A stretch of DNA of 21,363 bases from JASGDB01 sp049841315 (lineage in GTDB: Bacteria > Bacteroidota > Bacteroidia > Flavobacteriales > Weeksellaceae), in NCBI GenBank assembly GCA_049841315.1, contig JASGDB010000116.1, positions 1-21,363 of the forward strand, written 5' to 3'. Numbering within the stretch: position 1 is the first letter of the stretch; every line of letters starts with the position of its first letter. Below are positions 14,165 to 21,277 of this stretch, one piece after another. The position numbers were made by a program, and so were the translations under genes. The notes beneath the pieces are model-generated. The model had not been told where the DNA came from, did not search any database, and saw nothing but the letters and a program-made list of their open reading frames with translations.

Positions 14165-16594
14165 TTAAAATCCTAATATTTTGGTTTTAAACTGTATGGC
14201 AAAATTATCTTTGAAGCGAGGTGTGGCATAATGTCCGATTCTGTAAAAAAATCCGAGATTGAACTGTGAAGAAAGGAAATTGTTCCATTCCAGACCGATT
14301 TCATTGTAAAGGTGGTCGAGTTTCTGAAAATTAAACTGGTGAAATTCAGGATTTTTCATATTCCCGATAACGCCTCTGTACACAGCATCGAAGCTCGAAG
14401 TATTCTTTCCGAAACTTTTAAAATACCACGGAATTCTGTGGGTAATATACGTTCCGACGAATTTATCATTATAAAATTCTCCTCCCGGCATCGTCGCAAA
14501 ACCGAGGTAGGAAGTAAGGTTGAAATTCAGGTCGTCTTTCCCGTTTCCGAGCCCGCTCATCGTGAAGTTATGCCAAATCGGTGCATCGCCCGCCGCCATG
14601 CCTCCGAATATCCGGAATCCCGTAACTCCGATGTCGGTTTTGAAATTGTGGGCAAAAAGCGCATCATATCGGCTGTACGATAAAGTTCCGCCCATACTTT
14701 TCCAGCCTTGTTCATAATTCAGATACAGTTCCGGGAATTTTTGTTCGTAGGTATATTTTCCGGACGGCGTCATGATATTTCTGGAATTCGGGGAAAATTT
14801 CAACGTGATATTGGTCGAAAAAACATCAAAATCATTTCCCAGATTTTTAAACTGATAATTAAAAAGCGGTTTTTCATCAGTCCTTTTTGCGGAGAAATTC
14901 ATCGTGATTCCGTTGGTAATGTCGTTTTCATACATCAAACGGAAGCCTTTATAATGGTAAAAAATAGGATTGTTCAGCGCAACGCCGGCGTTCATGATTT
15001 TCATGCGGAAATTCCAGAGATTCTCTGAAAAACGCCCTGCTGCCATTACATCATCGAAATATTCTGCACGGAAAAAAGAGTTTTTTGCCAGCGTAGTTCT
15101 CACATCAATTCCCGCTCCGTATTTAAAGGTTTCATCACCGAAACCATAAGCAATATAAGCATCGGGAGAAATATATCTGTTGAATTTTTCATTGAGTTTG
15201 GCGGCGATTCCCAATCGGAATTTTTCGTACTGATTGAATCCGAGGATTCTTCCGGCATCAATATCCACCATTCCGAAGCGTATTTTTCCTTTCAGAAGTC
15301 CGGTTGCGATTCGGGCTTTCTGGTCGAGTTTATATTTTGAGCCGAGGCTGTCCACTTTCTGATAAGTATTTTGCTCCCGTTCGGAGAGCGGTTCTGTTCT
15401 GTATTTTTCGAGGAGCGAGCCGTCGGAATTTTTCACATCCATTGTATAGCCTTTGAAATCTCCGGTTTTTTCCTCAATCGGGGATTTGAAATCAAAATAA
15501 TCGGAAGACATGAAAACGTAATTCCCGAATTTCGCACGGTTTTTATTTTCTTCGCCGTCAGCATTTTTCTTTTCGTCGACAAACGTCATTCCCATTCTTA
15601 TTTTAAGGTTTTCTTTCACCAGAAACCATTTGTTGTTAAAGGGTTTCCAAACGCTGGTAATGCTTCCTTCGCTTTTGATTTTACTGTTGCTTTCGATTTT
15701 TTTGATTCCGTAGGTTTCGGTGTCTATATAAAGATAACCGTTGAATTTTCTTCGCTGTACGGGCTGTTTGTAATCCACCTGACGAAAGCGGATGACGAAA
15801 TTTTTTCTTCCGTCGATTTCAATGGTATCTGTGAGGAAAAAGCGGTAAAGGCTTCGGTTTTCCTCTCGGACTTCCCTCGGAATCTGATTTCTGTTCGAGC
15901 GGAGCGCCATCATTTCGTAAAGCGGTTGGTTCAGTCCGGAAACTCGGTTGTCCAGAATGTTGATTTTTTCGCCGTATTTCTCTGAATAAAGAAATTCCGA
16001 AGCGCGCTCCCAAAGAAACAGCTTGCTTTCGCCCATCAGTTTCATCATATTGATTTCTTCGAGGGAATCTTTTTTCATGTCTTTGCTCATTTCCTTTTGA
16101 GGAAATTTACTTAAGGAATCTATTCTTTTCTGAACATGGGTGTTGTAATTCCGGATACTGTCTTCATCGAGGTCGAATGAAATTTTTTCATAAGATTTAA
16201 AAGAGTAGGAATCCAGACTTTTCGGGGAATTTTCTTTGTAATTGTCGTTCACTTTTTTCAGGATTTCCAAAGCCCTTGGGTCGCTTTTATCTTCGAGAAT
16301 TACGGTCTGGATGCTCTGCATTTTCGGGTCGGATTTTGCGAGGAAAACTTCCATTACTTTATCCGATATGACATCATCTTCAAAATATCCCGATGCGGAA
16401 ACCGTTAGCTTTTTACATTTCGTTTTGAATTCCAGAATGCCGTCTGCACCGGTTTTTCCGAGGATTTTGTTTTCACATTTTACCAAGGCATTCCGCAGGG
16501 GAATTTCTGTTCCGCTTTCCTTTACAATGATTTTGGACTGCGAAAAAAGATAAACGGAAAAAAGCAGCAAAAGCAGAACACAAATTCTTTTCAT
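14165..16594 (-). CDS. DUF5686 family outer-membrane protein with carboxypeptidase-regulatory-like domain
   Basis: The 809-residue product begins MKRICVLLLLLFSVYLFSQ, a clear signal peptide, followed by a beta-sandwich of the CarboxypepD_reg-like type (about residues 20-90, ending TVSASGYFEDDV). Residues from about 105 match the DUF5686 opening (ALEILKKVNDNYKENSPKSL, YSFKSYEKISFDLDED). The C-terminal half is rich in alternating strands (RLGIAAKLNEKFNRYISPD, GGTLSYSRYDALF) and ends in Phe, as expected for an outer-membrane beta-barrel. The molecular function of DUF5686 is unknown. The frame is open 30 codons upstream, but a matching promoter at 16612-16641 lies inside that extension, so 16594 is the start. 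Confidence 0.85.
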   Translation of the reverse strand: MKRICVLLLLLFSVYLFSQSKIIVKESGTEIPLRNALVKCENKILGKTGADGILEFKTKCKKLTVSASGYFEDDVISDKVMEVFLAKSDPKMQSIQTVILEDKSDPRALEILKKVNDNYKENSPKSLDSYSFKSYEKISFDLDEDSIRNYNTHVQKRIDSLSKFPQKEMSKDMKKDSLEEINMMKLMGESKLFLWERASEFLYSEKYGEKINILDNRVSGLNQPLYEMMALRSNRNQIPREVREENRSLYRFFLTDTIEIDGRKNFVIRFRQVDYKQPVQRRKFNGYLYIDTETYGIKKIESNSKIKSEGSITSVWKPFNNKWFLVKENLKIRMGMTFVDEKKNADGEENKNRAKFGNYVFMSSDYFDFKSPIEEKTGDFKGYTMDVKNSDGSLLEKYRTEPLSEREQNTYQKVDSLGSKYKLDQKARIATGLLKGKIRFGMVDIDAGRILGFNQYEKFRLGIAAKLNEKFNRYISPDAYIAYGFGDETFKYGAGIDVRTTLAKNSFFRAEYFDDVMAAGRFSENLWNFRMKIMNAGVALNNPIFYHYKGFRLMYENDITNGITMNFSAKRTDEKPLFNYQFKNLGNDFDVFSTNITLKFSPNSRNIMTPSGKYTYEQKFPELYLNYEQGWKSMGGTLSYSRYDALFAHNFKTDIGVTGFRIFGGMAAGDAPIWHNFTMSGLGNGKDDLNFNLTSYLGFATMPGGEFYNDKFVGTYITHRIPWYFKSFGKNTSSFDAVYRGVIGNMKNPEFHQFNFQKLDHLYNEIGLEWNNFLSSQFNLGFFYRIGHYATPRFKDNFAIQFKTKILGF

Positions 16595-16611
16595 GTGGCA
16601 AAAAAATATCT

Positions 16612-16641
16612 CAAAAATAAGGATATTGTCGGGAGAAACAA
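16612..16641 (-). promoter_or_regulatory. full Bacteroidetes promoter of the DUF5686 gene
   Basis: Read on the minus strand, TTG (16641-16639), 19 nt, then TATTTTTG (16619-16612): both boxes match the flavobacterial consensus. The -7 box ends 17 nt before the ATG at 16594. Confidence 0.65.
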
Positions 16642-16712
16642 TAATTTTTGTAAGAATAAGGCTTATATATCCTCTTTTTACCAAATCAATATATGAAATA
16701 AAGGTAAATTTT

Positions 16713-16740
16713 ATTGCTTTATTCGCTGGCGGGAAGCAAT
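16713..16740. repeat. 7-bp inverted repeat in the divergent DUF5686/helicase gap
   Basis: ATTGCTT (16713-16719) pairs with AAGCAAT (16734-16740). The 14-nt loop contains TCGCTGGCG, also found in both REP-like units. The remaining gap between the two promoters shows nothing else I can support. Confidence 0.35.
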
Positions 16741-16790
16741 TTATATAAGTTGCTTTTCGGTTAAAATTCTTTCAAAACATTTACAAACTG

Positions 16791-16798
16791 TATCTTTG
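16791..16798 (+). promoter_or_regulatory. -7 box for the RNA helicase gene
   Basis: TATCTTTG matches TAnnTTTG and ends 18 nt before the ATG at 16817; TTTC at 16770-16773 is a degenerate -33 element. The in-frame TTG at 16796 lies inside the box, so it is not the start. Confidence 0.55.
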
Positions 16799-16816
16799 CC
16801 GGCAGACATTATTTTT

Positions 16817-18172
16817 ATGACACAGAAATTCACTTTTGCCGATTTTGAATTGCCGGAAAAAATTCTTGATGTTCTTGCCGACCAGGAAATTTTTGAACCT
16901 ACGCCTATTCAGGAAAAAAGTTTCAAACCGATTCTTTCCGGGAGAGATATTATGGGAATTGCGCAGACGGGAACCGGAAAAACACTCGCTTATCTTCTGC
17001 CTGTTCTCAAAAACTGGAAATACAGCAAAAGCGGAAATCCTACGATTCTGATTCTCGTTCCTACTCGCGAACTGGTTGTTCAGGTTGCCGGAATTGTGGA
17101 AAACCTCACCGAAAATCTTACCACGAGAGTTATCGGGGTATACGGTGGTAAAAATATTAATACACAGAAACTACTTTTTAATGAAGGCTGCGATATTCTG
17201 GTGGGAACGCCGGGGCGGGTAATGGATTTGGCGATTGACAATTCCATTTCGCTGAAAGAAGTGCAGAAACTGATTATTGACGAGTTCGACGAAATGCTGA
17301 ATCTCGGCTTCCGTCCGCAGCTGACGCATATTTTTGAAATGATGAAGGAAAAACGGCAGAACATTCTTTTTTCTGCGACCATGACGGAAGCGGTTGACGA
17401 CATGCTCGATGAGTATTTTGCCGGGCCGATTGAGATTTCCCTTGCTAAATCCGGAACGCCTTTGGAAAAAATAGAGCAAACCGCCTATAAAGTGGAAAAT
17501 TTCAATACCAAAATCAATCTCCTCGAATATCTTTTAAAAAATGATTCAGAGCTGTCTAAAGTGTTGATTTTCTGTAATAATAAAAGACATTCCGATTTGC
17601 TTTTCACGAAAATTGATGAGCTTTTTCCTGAAAAATTTGACGTTATCCATTCCAACAAATCGCAGAATTACCGCTTGAAAGCCATGAAAAGTTTTCAGGA
17701 TGAAGAAATTCGAGGACTGATTACTACTGATGTAATGGCAAGAGGTCTGGATATTTCGGATATTACGCACGTGATTAATTTTGAAGTTCCTGAAATTCCG
17801 GAGCAGTACATCCACAGAATAGGCAGAACCGGACGTGCCGATAAAGACGGAAAATCCATTACTTTCGTTACCAAAAAGGAAGAAGCTGCGCTTTTGGAAA
17901 TTGAAGTTTTGATGGATAAAGAATTATCGTTCATCAGTTTCCCTGAAAAAGTGAAAATCAATCCTGCCAAAATCGCTTCCGAAAAAGAGGAAATAGTAAT
18001 GAAAAACCCCGTAAAAGTCAAGCTGAATGAGGGTGGAGGTGCATTTCACGACAAAAAGGAAAAAAACAAAAAAGAAAACTGGGGCGGGCCGTCCAAAAGA
18101 AAAGCCCCGAAAAAATTCGGTGCCAACCGCGCTCAGCAAAAAACAAAATCCAAAGCAAAACGGAAAAAATAA
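16817..18172 (+). CDS. DEAD-box-family ATP-dependent RNA helicase with DEFD motif II
   Basis: The 451-residue protein has both RecA-like domains of DEAD-box helicases, which unwind short RNA duplexes with ATP in ribosome assembly and mRNA turnover. Visible motifs: Q motif EPTPIQ (Gln32), motif I AQTGTGKT (49-56), Ia PTRELV, Ib TPGRVMD, III SAT, IV LIFCNNKR, V TTDVMARGLDI and VI HRIGRTGRA. Motif II is DEFDEM (155-160) instead of DEADEM. Other Bacteroidetes RhlE-like helicases also carry DEFD as I recall, and the catalytic Asp-Glu is retained. The C-terminal 60 residues are a lysine-rich disordered tail (KKEKNKKENWGG), a likely RNA-binding extension. It is convergent with pncA, 4 nt apart. Confidence 0.93.
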   Translation: MTQKFTFADFELPEKILDVLADQEIFEPTPIQEKSFKPILSGRDIMGIAQTGTGKTLAYLLPVLKNWKYSKSGNPTILILVPTRELVVQVAGIVENLTENLTTRVIGVYGGKNINTQKLLFNEGCDILVGTPGRVMDLAIDNSISLKEVQKLIIDEFDEMLNLGFRPQLTHIFEMMKEKRQNILFSATMTEAVDDMLDEYFAGPIEISLAKSGTPLEKIEQTAYKVENFNTKINLLEYLLKNDSELSKVLIFCNNKRHSDLLFTKIDELFPEKFDVIHSNKSQNYRLKAMKSFQDEEIRGLITTDVMARGLDISDITHVINFEVPEIPEQYIHRIGRTGRADKDGKSITFVTKKEEAALLEIEVLMDKELSFISFPEKVKINPAKIASEKEEIVMKNPVKVKLNEGGGAFHDKKEKNKKENWGGPSKRKAPKKFGANRAQQKTKSKAKRKK

Positions 18173-18176
18173 TTTT

Positions 18177-18782
18177 TTATCCGAAAACCGATACTCCGTT
18201 TTCTACAAGCTGGTAAATAGTATCTCTTGCATTGTCAGGCTTTACATTCACCGCCTTTGTTCCGTTAAAATGAAGACACGTGACAAATCCTGCTTTTAAA
18301 GCATCAAGACAGGTGAATTTCACGCAGTAATCAAGCGCCAATCCTACAATCTCCACTAACTGTATGTCGTGGAATTTCAGATAATCCTCAAGATCGGTTT
18401 TCATAAAATGATTATTATCCTGAAACCCGCTGTAGCTGTCTATTTCAGGGTTTTTTCCTTTCTGGACGATATGGGTAACTTTTGAACGGTCAAGGTCTTT
18501 ATGGAACTCTGCTCCGAAAGTCCCCTGCACGCAGTGGTCCGGCCACATAAACTGTGAAATTCCGTTCAGCTTAATAATATCACCTGCATTTTTTCCGTTG
18601 CTGGATGCGAAACTTTTATGGCCGGCAGGATGCCAGTCCTGCGTAAGAATCACTTCATTGTATTCATTATCCCGAGTCAATGCATTGATGTACGGAATAA
18701 TCGAATCAGCATCCGGAACCTCAAGTGCTCCGCCTTTGCAGAAATCATTCTGTATATCAACGATAATCAGTGCTTTTTTCAT
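18177..18782 (-). CDS. pncA: nicotinamidase PncA
   Basis: PncA hydrolyses nicotinamide to nicotinate and ammonia in the NAD salvage pathway. The 201-residue protein belongs to the isochorismatase-like hydrolases. The catalytic triad is Asp9 (LIIVDIQNDF), Lys108 (VQKGKNPEIDSYSGF) and Cys153 (GLALDYCVKFTCLDA). Metal ligands are likely Asp49 and His51 (TQDWHPAGH) and His83 (WPDHCVQGT). Length and motif order are standard. The upstream gene on the same strand is ansA, whose product aspartate feeds de novo NAD synthesis, so cotranscription would make metabolic sense; the 97-nt gap carries one arm of the 19-bp inverted repeat. Confidence 0.94.
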   Translation of the reverse strand: MKKALIIVDIQNDFCKGGALEVPDADSIIPYINALTRDNEYNEVILTQDWHPAGHKSFASSNGKNAGDIIKLNGISQFMWPDHCVQGTFGAEFHKDLDRSKVTHIVQKGKNPEIDSYSGFQDNNHFMKTDLEDYLKFHDIQLVEIVGLALDYCVKFTCLDALKAGFVTCLHFNGTKAVNVKPDNARDTIYQLVENGVSVFG

Positions 18783-18854
18783 AGTGAATTTAATATTTTG
18801 GTAAATGTACGAATCTGCAACTGCAAATTACCCTCCATTGTGTGTTTTAGGACA

Positions 18855-18958
18855 AATTGACAATCCGAATTACTTTTTTTTATTCCTCAGAAATTTCTCC
18901 CGCAACGCTTTTTGAAAAATTTTCAGCGAAAGAGCCGGTGTAATTCGGATTGTCAATT
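18855..18958. repeat. 19-bp perfect inverted repeat across the ansA 3' end
   Basis: AATTGACAATCCGAATTAC (18855-18873) is the exact reverse complement of GTAATTCGGATTGTCAATT (18940-18958), with 66 nt between. The inner arm codes for part of LIDNPNYTG near the AnsA C-terminus; the other arm is in the untranslated gap before pncA. The ansA stop (18880-18882) is in the loop. In an ansA mRNA the arms could form a long stem. Confidence 0.85.
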
Positions 18959-19899
18959 AGGTGCATCGCTTTTGTAATGGCACTTTCCGCAGTAATATCG
19001 TTTCCGCTGATGGCTCCGATTTCGTTGAAAATACCGGAGTTTTCATATTTTCCAAATGAAATGCTTCCTGAAATACATTGGCTCACAACTACAATTTCAG
19101 TTCCGTTTTTCCGCAGATTTTTCAGGGTTTCTTTTGTTTTTTCGGAATTGAAAATCGTTCCCGAACCGAAAACCTGCAATATTAAAACCTTTACATTAGG
19201 AAGATTTTGGAAATAATCCAGAGTCATTCCCGGAAAAATTCTCCAAAACAGAACATTTTGTGAAATATGCGTATCTACTTTAAATTCTGCCTCTTTTTCA
19301 GGACGGAAAAGAAATTCTTTTTCGATATTCAGATGAACGCCGGACTGTCCTAAAATCGGGTAATTCGGACTGATGTAAGCATCAAAAAATTCAGCGGAAT
19401 ATTTCAGGGTACGGTTTCCTCTCAATAATTTATATTCAAAATAAACGGCAACTTCCTGAACTACGGCTTCATCATTTTCGTATAAACTTGCATAGTATAA
19501 ACTCGTCAGAAGATTTTCTTTCGCATCTGTCCGCAAATCGCCAATCGGAAGTTGTGAACCTGTTAAAATCACGGGTTTTCTCAAGCCTTTCAGCATAAAA
19601 CTCAATGCTGATGCGGTATAAGACATCGTGTCCGTTCCGTGGAGAATCAGAAACCCGTCGAAATTGTGGTAATTTTTTCCGATATAATTGGCGATAATCT
19701 GCCATTGTTTTGGTCCCATATCGGAAGAATCCACCGGTTTTGAAAACGGGTGTACGGAAACTTCACATTCCAGAAGATTCATCTCCGGAATTTTTTTGAA
19801 AATATGCTGAAAATCAAACGGAACAAGGCTTCCTGTTTCGTAGTTTTTTTCCATTCCGATAGTTCCGCCGGTGTAGATGAGAAGGACTTTTCTTTTCAT
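18880..19899 (-). CDS. ansA: type I L-asparaginase
   Basis: The enzyme hydrolyses asparagine to aspartate and ammonia. From the ATG at 19899 it has 339 residues, as for cytosolic AnsA; there is no signal peptide, unlike type II enzymes. The first catalytic threonine is Thr13 in YTGGTIG, and the second Thr89-Asp90 in LHGTDTMSYTASAL. SQLPIGDLRTDAKENL is the conserved loop after it. The frame stays open to an ATG at 19935 and to M3 of that extension, but the extra residues (ANEKNRNLH) do not resemble the family start. Two mini-ORFs precede the ATG with ATGA overlaps. pncA follows on the same strand. Confidence 0.93.
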   Translation of the reverse strand: MKRKVLLIYTGGTIGMEKNYETGSLVPFDFQHIFKKIPEMNLLECEVSVHPFSKPVDSSDMGPKQWQIIANYIGKNYHNFDGFLILHGTDTMSYTASALSFMLKGLRKPVILTGSQLPIGDLRTDAKENLLTSLYYASLYENDEAVVQEVAVYFEYKLLRGNRTLKYSAEFFDAYISPNYPILGQSGVHLNIEKEFLFRPEKEAEFKVDTHISQNVLFWRIFPGMTLDYFQNLPNVKVLILQVFGSGTIFNSEKTKETLKNLRKNGTEIVVVSQCISGSISFGKYENSGIFNEIGAISGNDITAESAITKAMHLIDNPNYTGSFAENFSKSVAGEISEE

Positions 19900-19934
19900 A
19901 TGTAGATTCCTATTTTTTTCATTGGCCATATGCA

Positions 19935-19984
19935 ATCGCCATCTTCATAGGTGTTTATTTGCAAAACGATTTGTTAATGGCGAT
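19935..19984. promoter_or_regulatory. 8-bp inverted repeat in the ansA/trmH divergent region
   Basis: ATCGCCAT (19935-19942) and ATGGCGAT (19977-19984) are perfect inverted copies 34 nt apart, placed between two divergent genes. TTAATTTG at 20005-20012 is a one-mismatch -7 box ending 19 nt before the ATG at 20032. The pair could be an operator; no regulator is known. Confidence 0.4.
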
Positions 19985-20031
19985 TTCATAAGCGTAAAAA
20001 TACGTTAATTTGCATTGATTTTAAAAGAAAA

Positions 20032-20706
20032 ATGAAAAACTTACAGGCAATTTTCGATTATCTCAAAAAATTTCTGACGGAAGAACGGCTTTACAAAATA
20101 GAACATTTCGCGGCGGAAAGTTCGGATTTTGTGCTTCCGGTAATGGAAGATATTTACCAGTTCCGCAATGCGGCGGCGATTGTTCGGAGTGTGGAAGCGT
20201 GTGGTTTTCATAAAGTTATCGCTTTGGAAAAAGAAAATATTTTCGAGCCGAATCTGAAAGTAACCAAAGGTGCAGACAATTGGGTGGAAGTCGAAAAAAT
20301 GCCGAGAAATACAGATTCTTTAAAGAAAATCAAAAACAGAGGATACAAAATAGTCGCTGTTTCGCCCGAAAAAAATGCGGTAATGATTCCGGATTATCAG
20401 ATTAATGAACCTTTGGCTCTGGTTTTTGGAACAGAGTGGGAGGGAACTACGGACGAGCTTCTGAATTTTGCCGATGAAACACTTGCAATCCCAATGTATG
20501 GCTTTACGAAAAGTTTCAATGTTTCCGTTGCCGCCGCAATCTGTATGTACGAACTGAAACAAAAACTGATAAAGTCGGGATTGGATTATAAATTATCCGA
20601 AGAAAAATTATGGCAGATGAAAATCCGCTGGGCAAAAAACTCGATTCCGAGCGGGGAGATGATTTTAGAGAAATACCTGAATGAATCGGGGAGAATATTA
20701 GGGTAA
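20032..20706 (+). CDS. TrmH-family (SpoU) tRNA/rRNA 2'-O-methyltransferase
   Basis: SPOUT-class enzymes methylate the ribose 2'-OH using S-adenosylmethionine. The 224-residue protein has all three SpoU motifs: motif 1 FRNAAAIVRSVEACGF with Asn46 and the catalytic-type Arg52; motif 2 LALVFGTEWEGT (128-139); motif 3 AIPMYGFTKSFNVSVAAA (152-169), which forms the knotted SAM site. The lack of an N-terminal RNA-binding L30e domain and the C-terminal helical tail (LWQMKIRWAKNSI) fit TrmH, which makes Gm18 in tRNA, more than RlmB. Substrate assignment is inference. Confidence 0.88.
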   Translation: MKNLQAIFDYLKKFLTEERLYKIEHFAAESSDFVLPVMEDIYQFRNAAAIVRSVEACGFHKVIALEKENIFEPNLKVTKGADNWVEVEKMPRNTDSLKKIKNRGYKIVAVSPEKNAVMIPDYQINEPLALVFGTEWEGTTDELLNFADETLAIPMYGFTKSFNVSVAAAICMYELKQKLIKSGLDYKLSEEKLWQMKIRWAKNSIPSGEMILEKYLNESGRILG

Positions 20707-20716
20707 TTGGTCATAT

Positions 20717-20740
20717 TTATCCACAATTTTTTGTGGAAAA
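20717..20740. promoter_or_regulatory. pair of inverted DnaA-box-like 9-mers
   Basis: TTATCCACA at 20717-20725 is a perfect consensus DnaA box. TTTTCCACA on the minus strand (20732-20740) is a one-mismatch box facing it. Together CCACAA-TTTT-TTGTGG forms a 6-bp hairpin with no T-run after it. An AT-rich stretch follows (20741-20790). No dnaA or dnaN is in the window, so an origin cannot be claimed. Confidence 0.4.
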
Positions 20741-20786
20741 CCTTGTAAATTAACATTCAGTTAATGATAAACCAAAATTATTTTAT

Positions 20787-20794
20787 TACATTTG
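20787..20794 (+). promoter_or_regulatory. -7 box of a possible small RNA
   Basis: TACATTTG matches TAnnTTTG exactly, 80 nt before a strong terminator and not in front of any credible protein gene. No good -33 TTG is visible. Confidence 0.4.
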
Positions 20795-20800
20795 AAAGAA

Positions 20801-20902
20801 AATAAGGATTGAAAATGAAACATATCGGATTTTTTCCTGTTTCAAAAAATCAGTTAAATTTAGATAAAAATTTAAGCACGGCTTTGTCAGCTGTGCTTTT
20901 TT
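20801..20902 (+). ncRNA. candidate small RNA, about 100 nt
   Basis: The unit is bounded by the TACATTTG box and the terminator at 20874-20902. It contains a 32-codon frame from ATG 20815 (MKHIGFFPVSKNQLNLDKN and on), but that frame runs through the terminator hairpin, so I do not call it a protein. No known RNA family is recognised. The 5' end is assumed from the usual distance to the -7 box. Confidence 0.35.
20874..20902 (+). terminator. intrinsic terminator 1 after trmH
   Basis: AAGCACGGC (20874-20882) pairs with GCTGTGCTT (20890-20898), 9 bp with one G-U and loop TTTGTCA, followed by a T-run. Confidence 0.85.
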
Positions 20903-20942
20903 GTGATGTATAACCCAAAAAAATGAGATGTTTTTATCTGCT

Positions 20943-20972
20943 GAGTCCGCTTCTAAAGAGCGGATTCTTTTT
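20943..20972 (+). terminator. intrinsic terminator 2 after trmH
   Basis: GAGTCCGCT (20943-20951) pairs with AGCGGATTC (20959-20967), 9 bp with one G-U, followed by TTTTT. It lies 40 nt after terminator 1 and 20 nt before the tRNA promoter, so it also insulates the tRNA gene. Confidence 0.85.
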
Positions 20973-20992
20973 ATCATAAAGGATTTTCTTTG

Positions 20993-21000
20993 TAAATTTG
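20993..21000 (+). promoter_or_regulatory. -7 box of tRNA-Arg
   Basis: TAAATTTG matches TAnnTTTG and ends 10 nt before the first tRNA base, giving a very short 5' leader. Confidence 0.55.
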
Positions 21001-21010
21001 CATCATTCCG

Positions 21011-21082
21011 GGCCCCGTAGTTCAACGGATAGAATAGAAGTTTCCTAAACTTTAGATAGCAGTTCGATTCTGCTCGGGGCTA
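21011..21082 (+). tRNA. tRNA-Arg (anticodon CCT)
   Basis: The cloverleaf folds by hand: acceptor GGCCCCG (21011-21017) with CGGGGCT (21075-21081), one G-U at the first pair; D stem GTTC/GAAT; anticodon stem GAAGT/ACTTT with loop TTCCTAA, anticodon CCT at 21044-21046; T stem AGCAG/CTGCT with loop TTCGATT; discriminator A at 21082. CCA is not encoded. It reads the arginine codon AGG. The variable loop is 4 nt. Confidence 0.93.
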
Positions 21083-21094
21083 CTTTAGGAGAAG

Positions 21095-21122
21095 AGAATC
21101 TTTGAAATGGTTCTTTTTTTTT
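21095..21122 (+). terminator. terminator of tRNA-Arg
   Basis: AGAATC (21095-21100) pairs with GGTTCT (21109-21114) with one G-U and loop TTTGAAAT, followed by a run of T. Confidence 0.65.
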
Positions 21123-21188
21123 GTACTGTATTTCGGGTTTCAAAAATTATTCTTAAAATAAGCACATTACTATTTGGGTCTGAAAATC

Positions 21189-21277
21189 AATTTGTTACAA
21201 ATTTTAACACTTTATAACTAAAAAAATAGTTGTATGTAAGGAAAATTAATCTACATTTGTATCACTAATTTTTTAGT
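21189..21277 (+). promoter_or_regulatory. palindrome-rich promoter reading out of the window
   Basis: TTG at 21230-21232, 19 nt, TACATTTG at 21252-21259 is a consensus promoter. AATTTGT-T-ACAAATT (21189-21203) lies upstream, AACTA-A6-TAGTT (21216-21231) covers the -33 box, and ACTAA-TTTT-TTAGT (21264-21277) lies at the expected transcription start. They look like operator sites. Its gene starts beyond 21363; the leader seen holds only a 16-codon ORF at 21291-21341 and an AAGTAAA/TTTACTT inverted repeat (21336-21359). The stretch 21123-21188 shows nothing I can name. Confidence 0.55.

Noticed and set aside
15371..15985. 204-codon plus-strand ORF inside the DUF5686 gene
   Set aside because: It is antisense to a well-supported coding region and its composition (Phe-rich and Ile-rich, no motif) is that of a shadow frame.
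16713..16740. Third REP-like unit in the DUF5686/helicase gap
   Set aside because: Only 9 nt (TCGCTGGCG) are shared, and here they sit in the loop of a different stem.
20721..20736. CCACAA-TTTT-TTGTGG as a terminator for the trmH-family gene
   Set aside because: No T-run follows on either strand; the two clear terminators are further downstream.
20815..20913. 32-codon ORF MKHIGFFPVSKNQ...
   Set aside because: It reads through a strong terminator hairpin and T-run; the unit is better explained as a non-coding RNA or leader.
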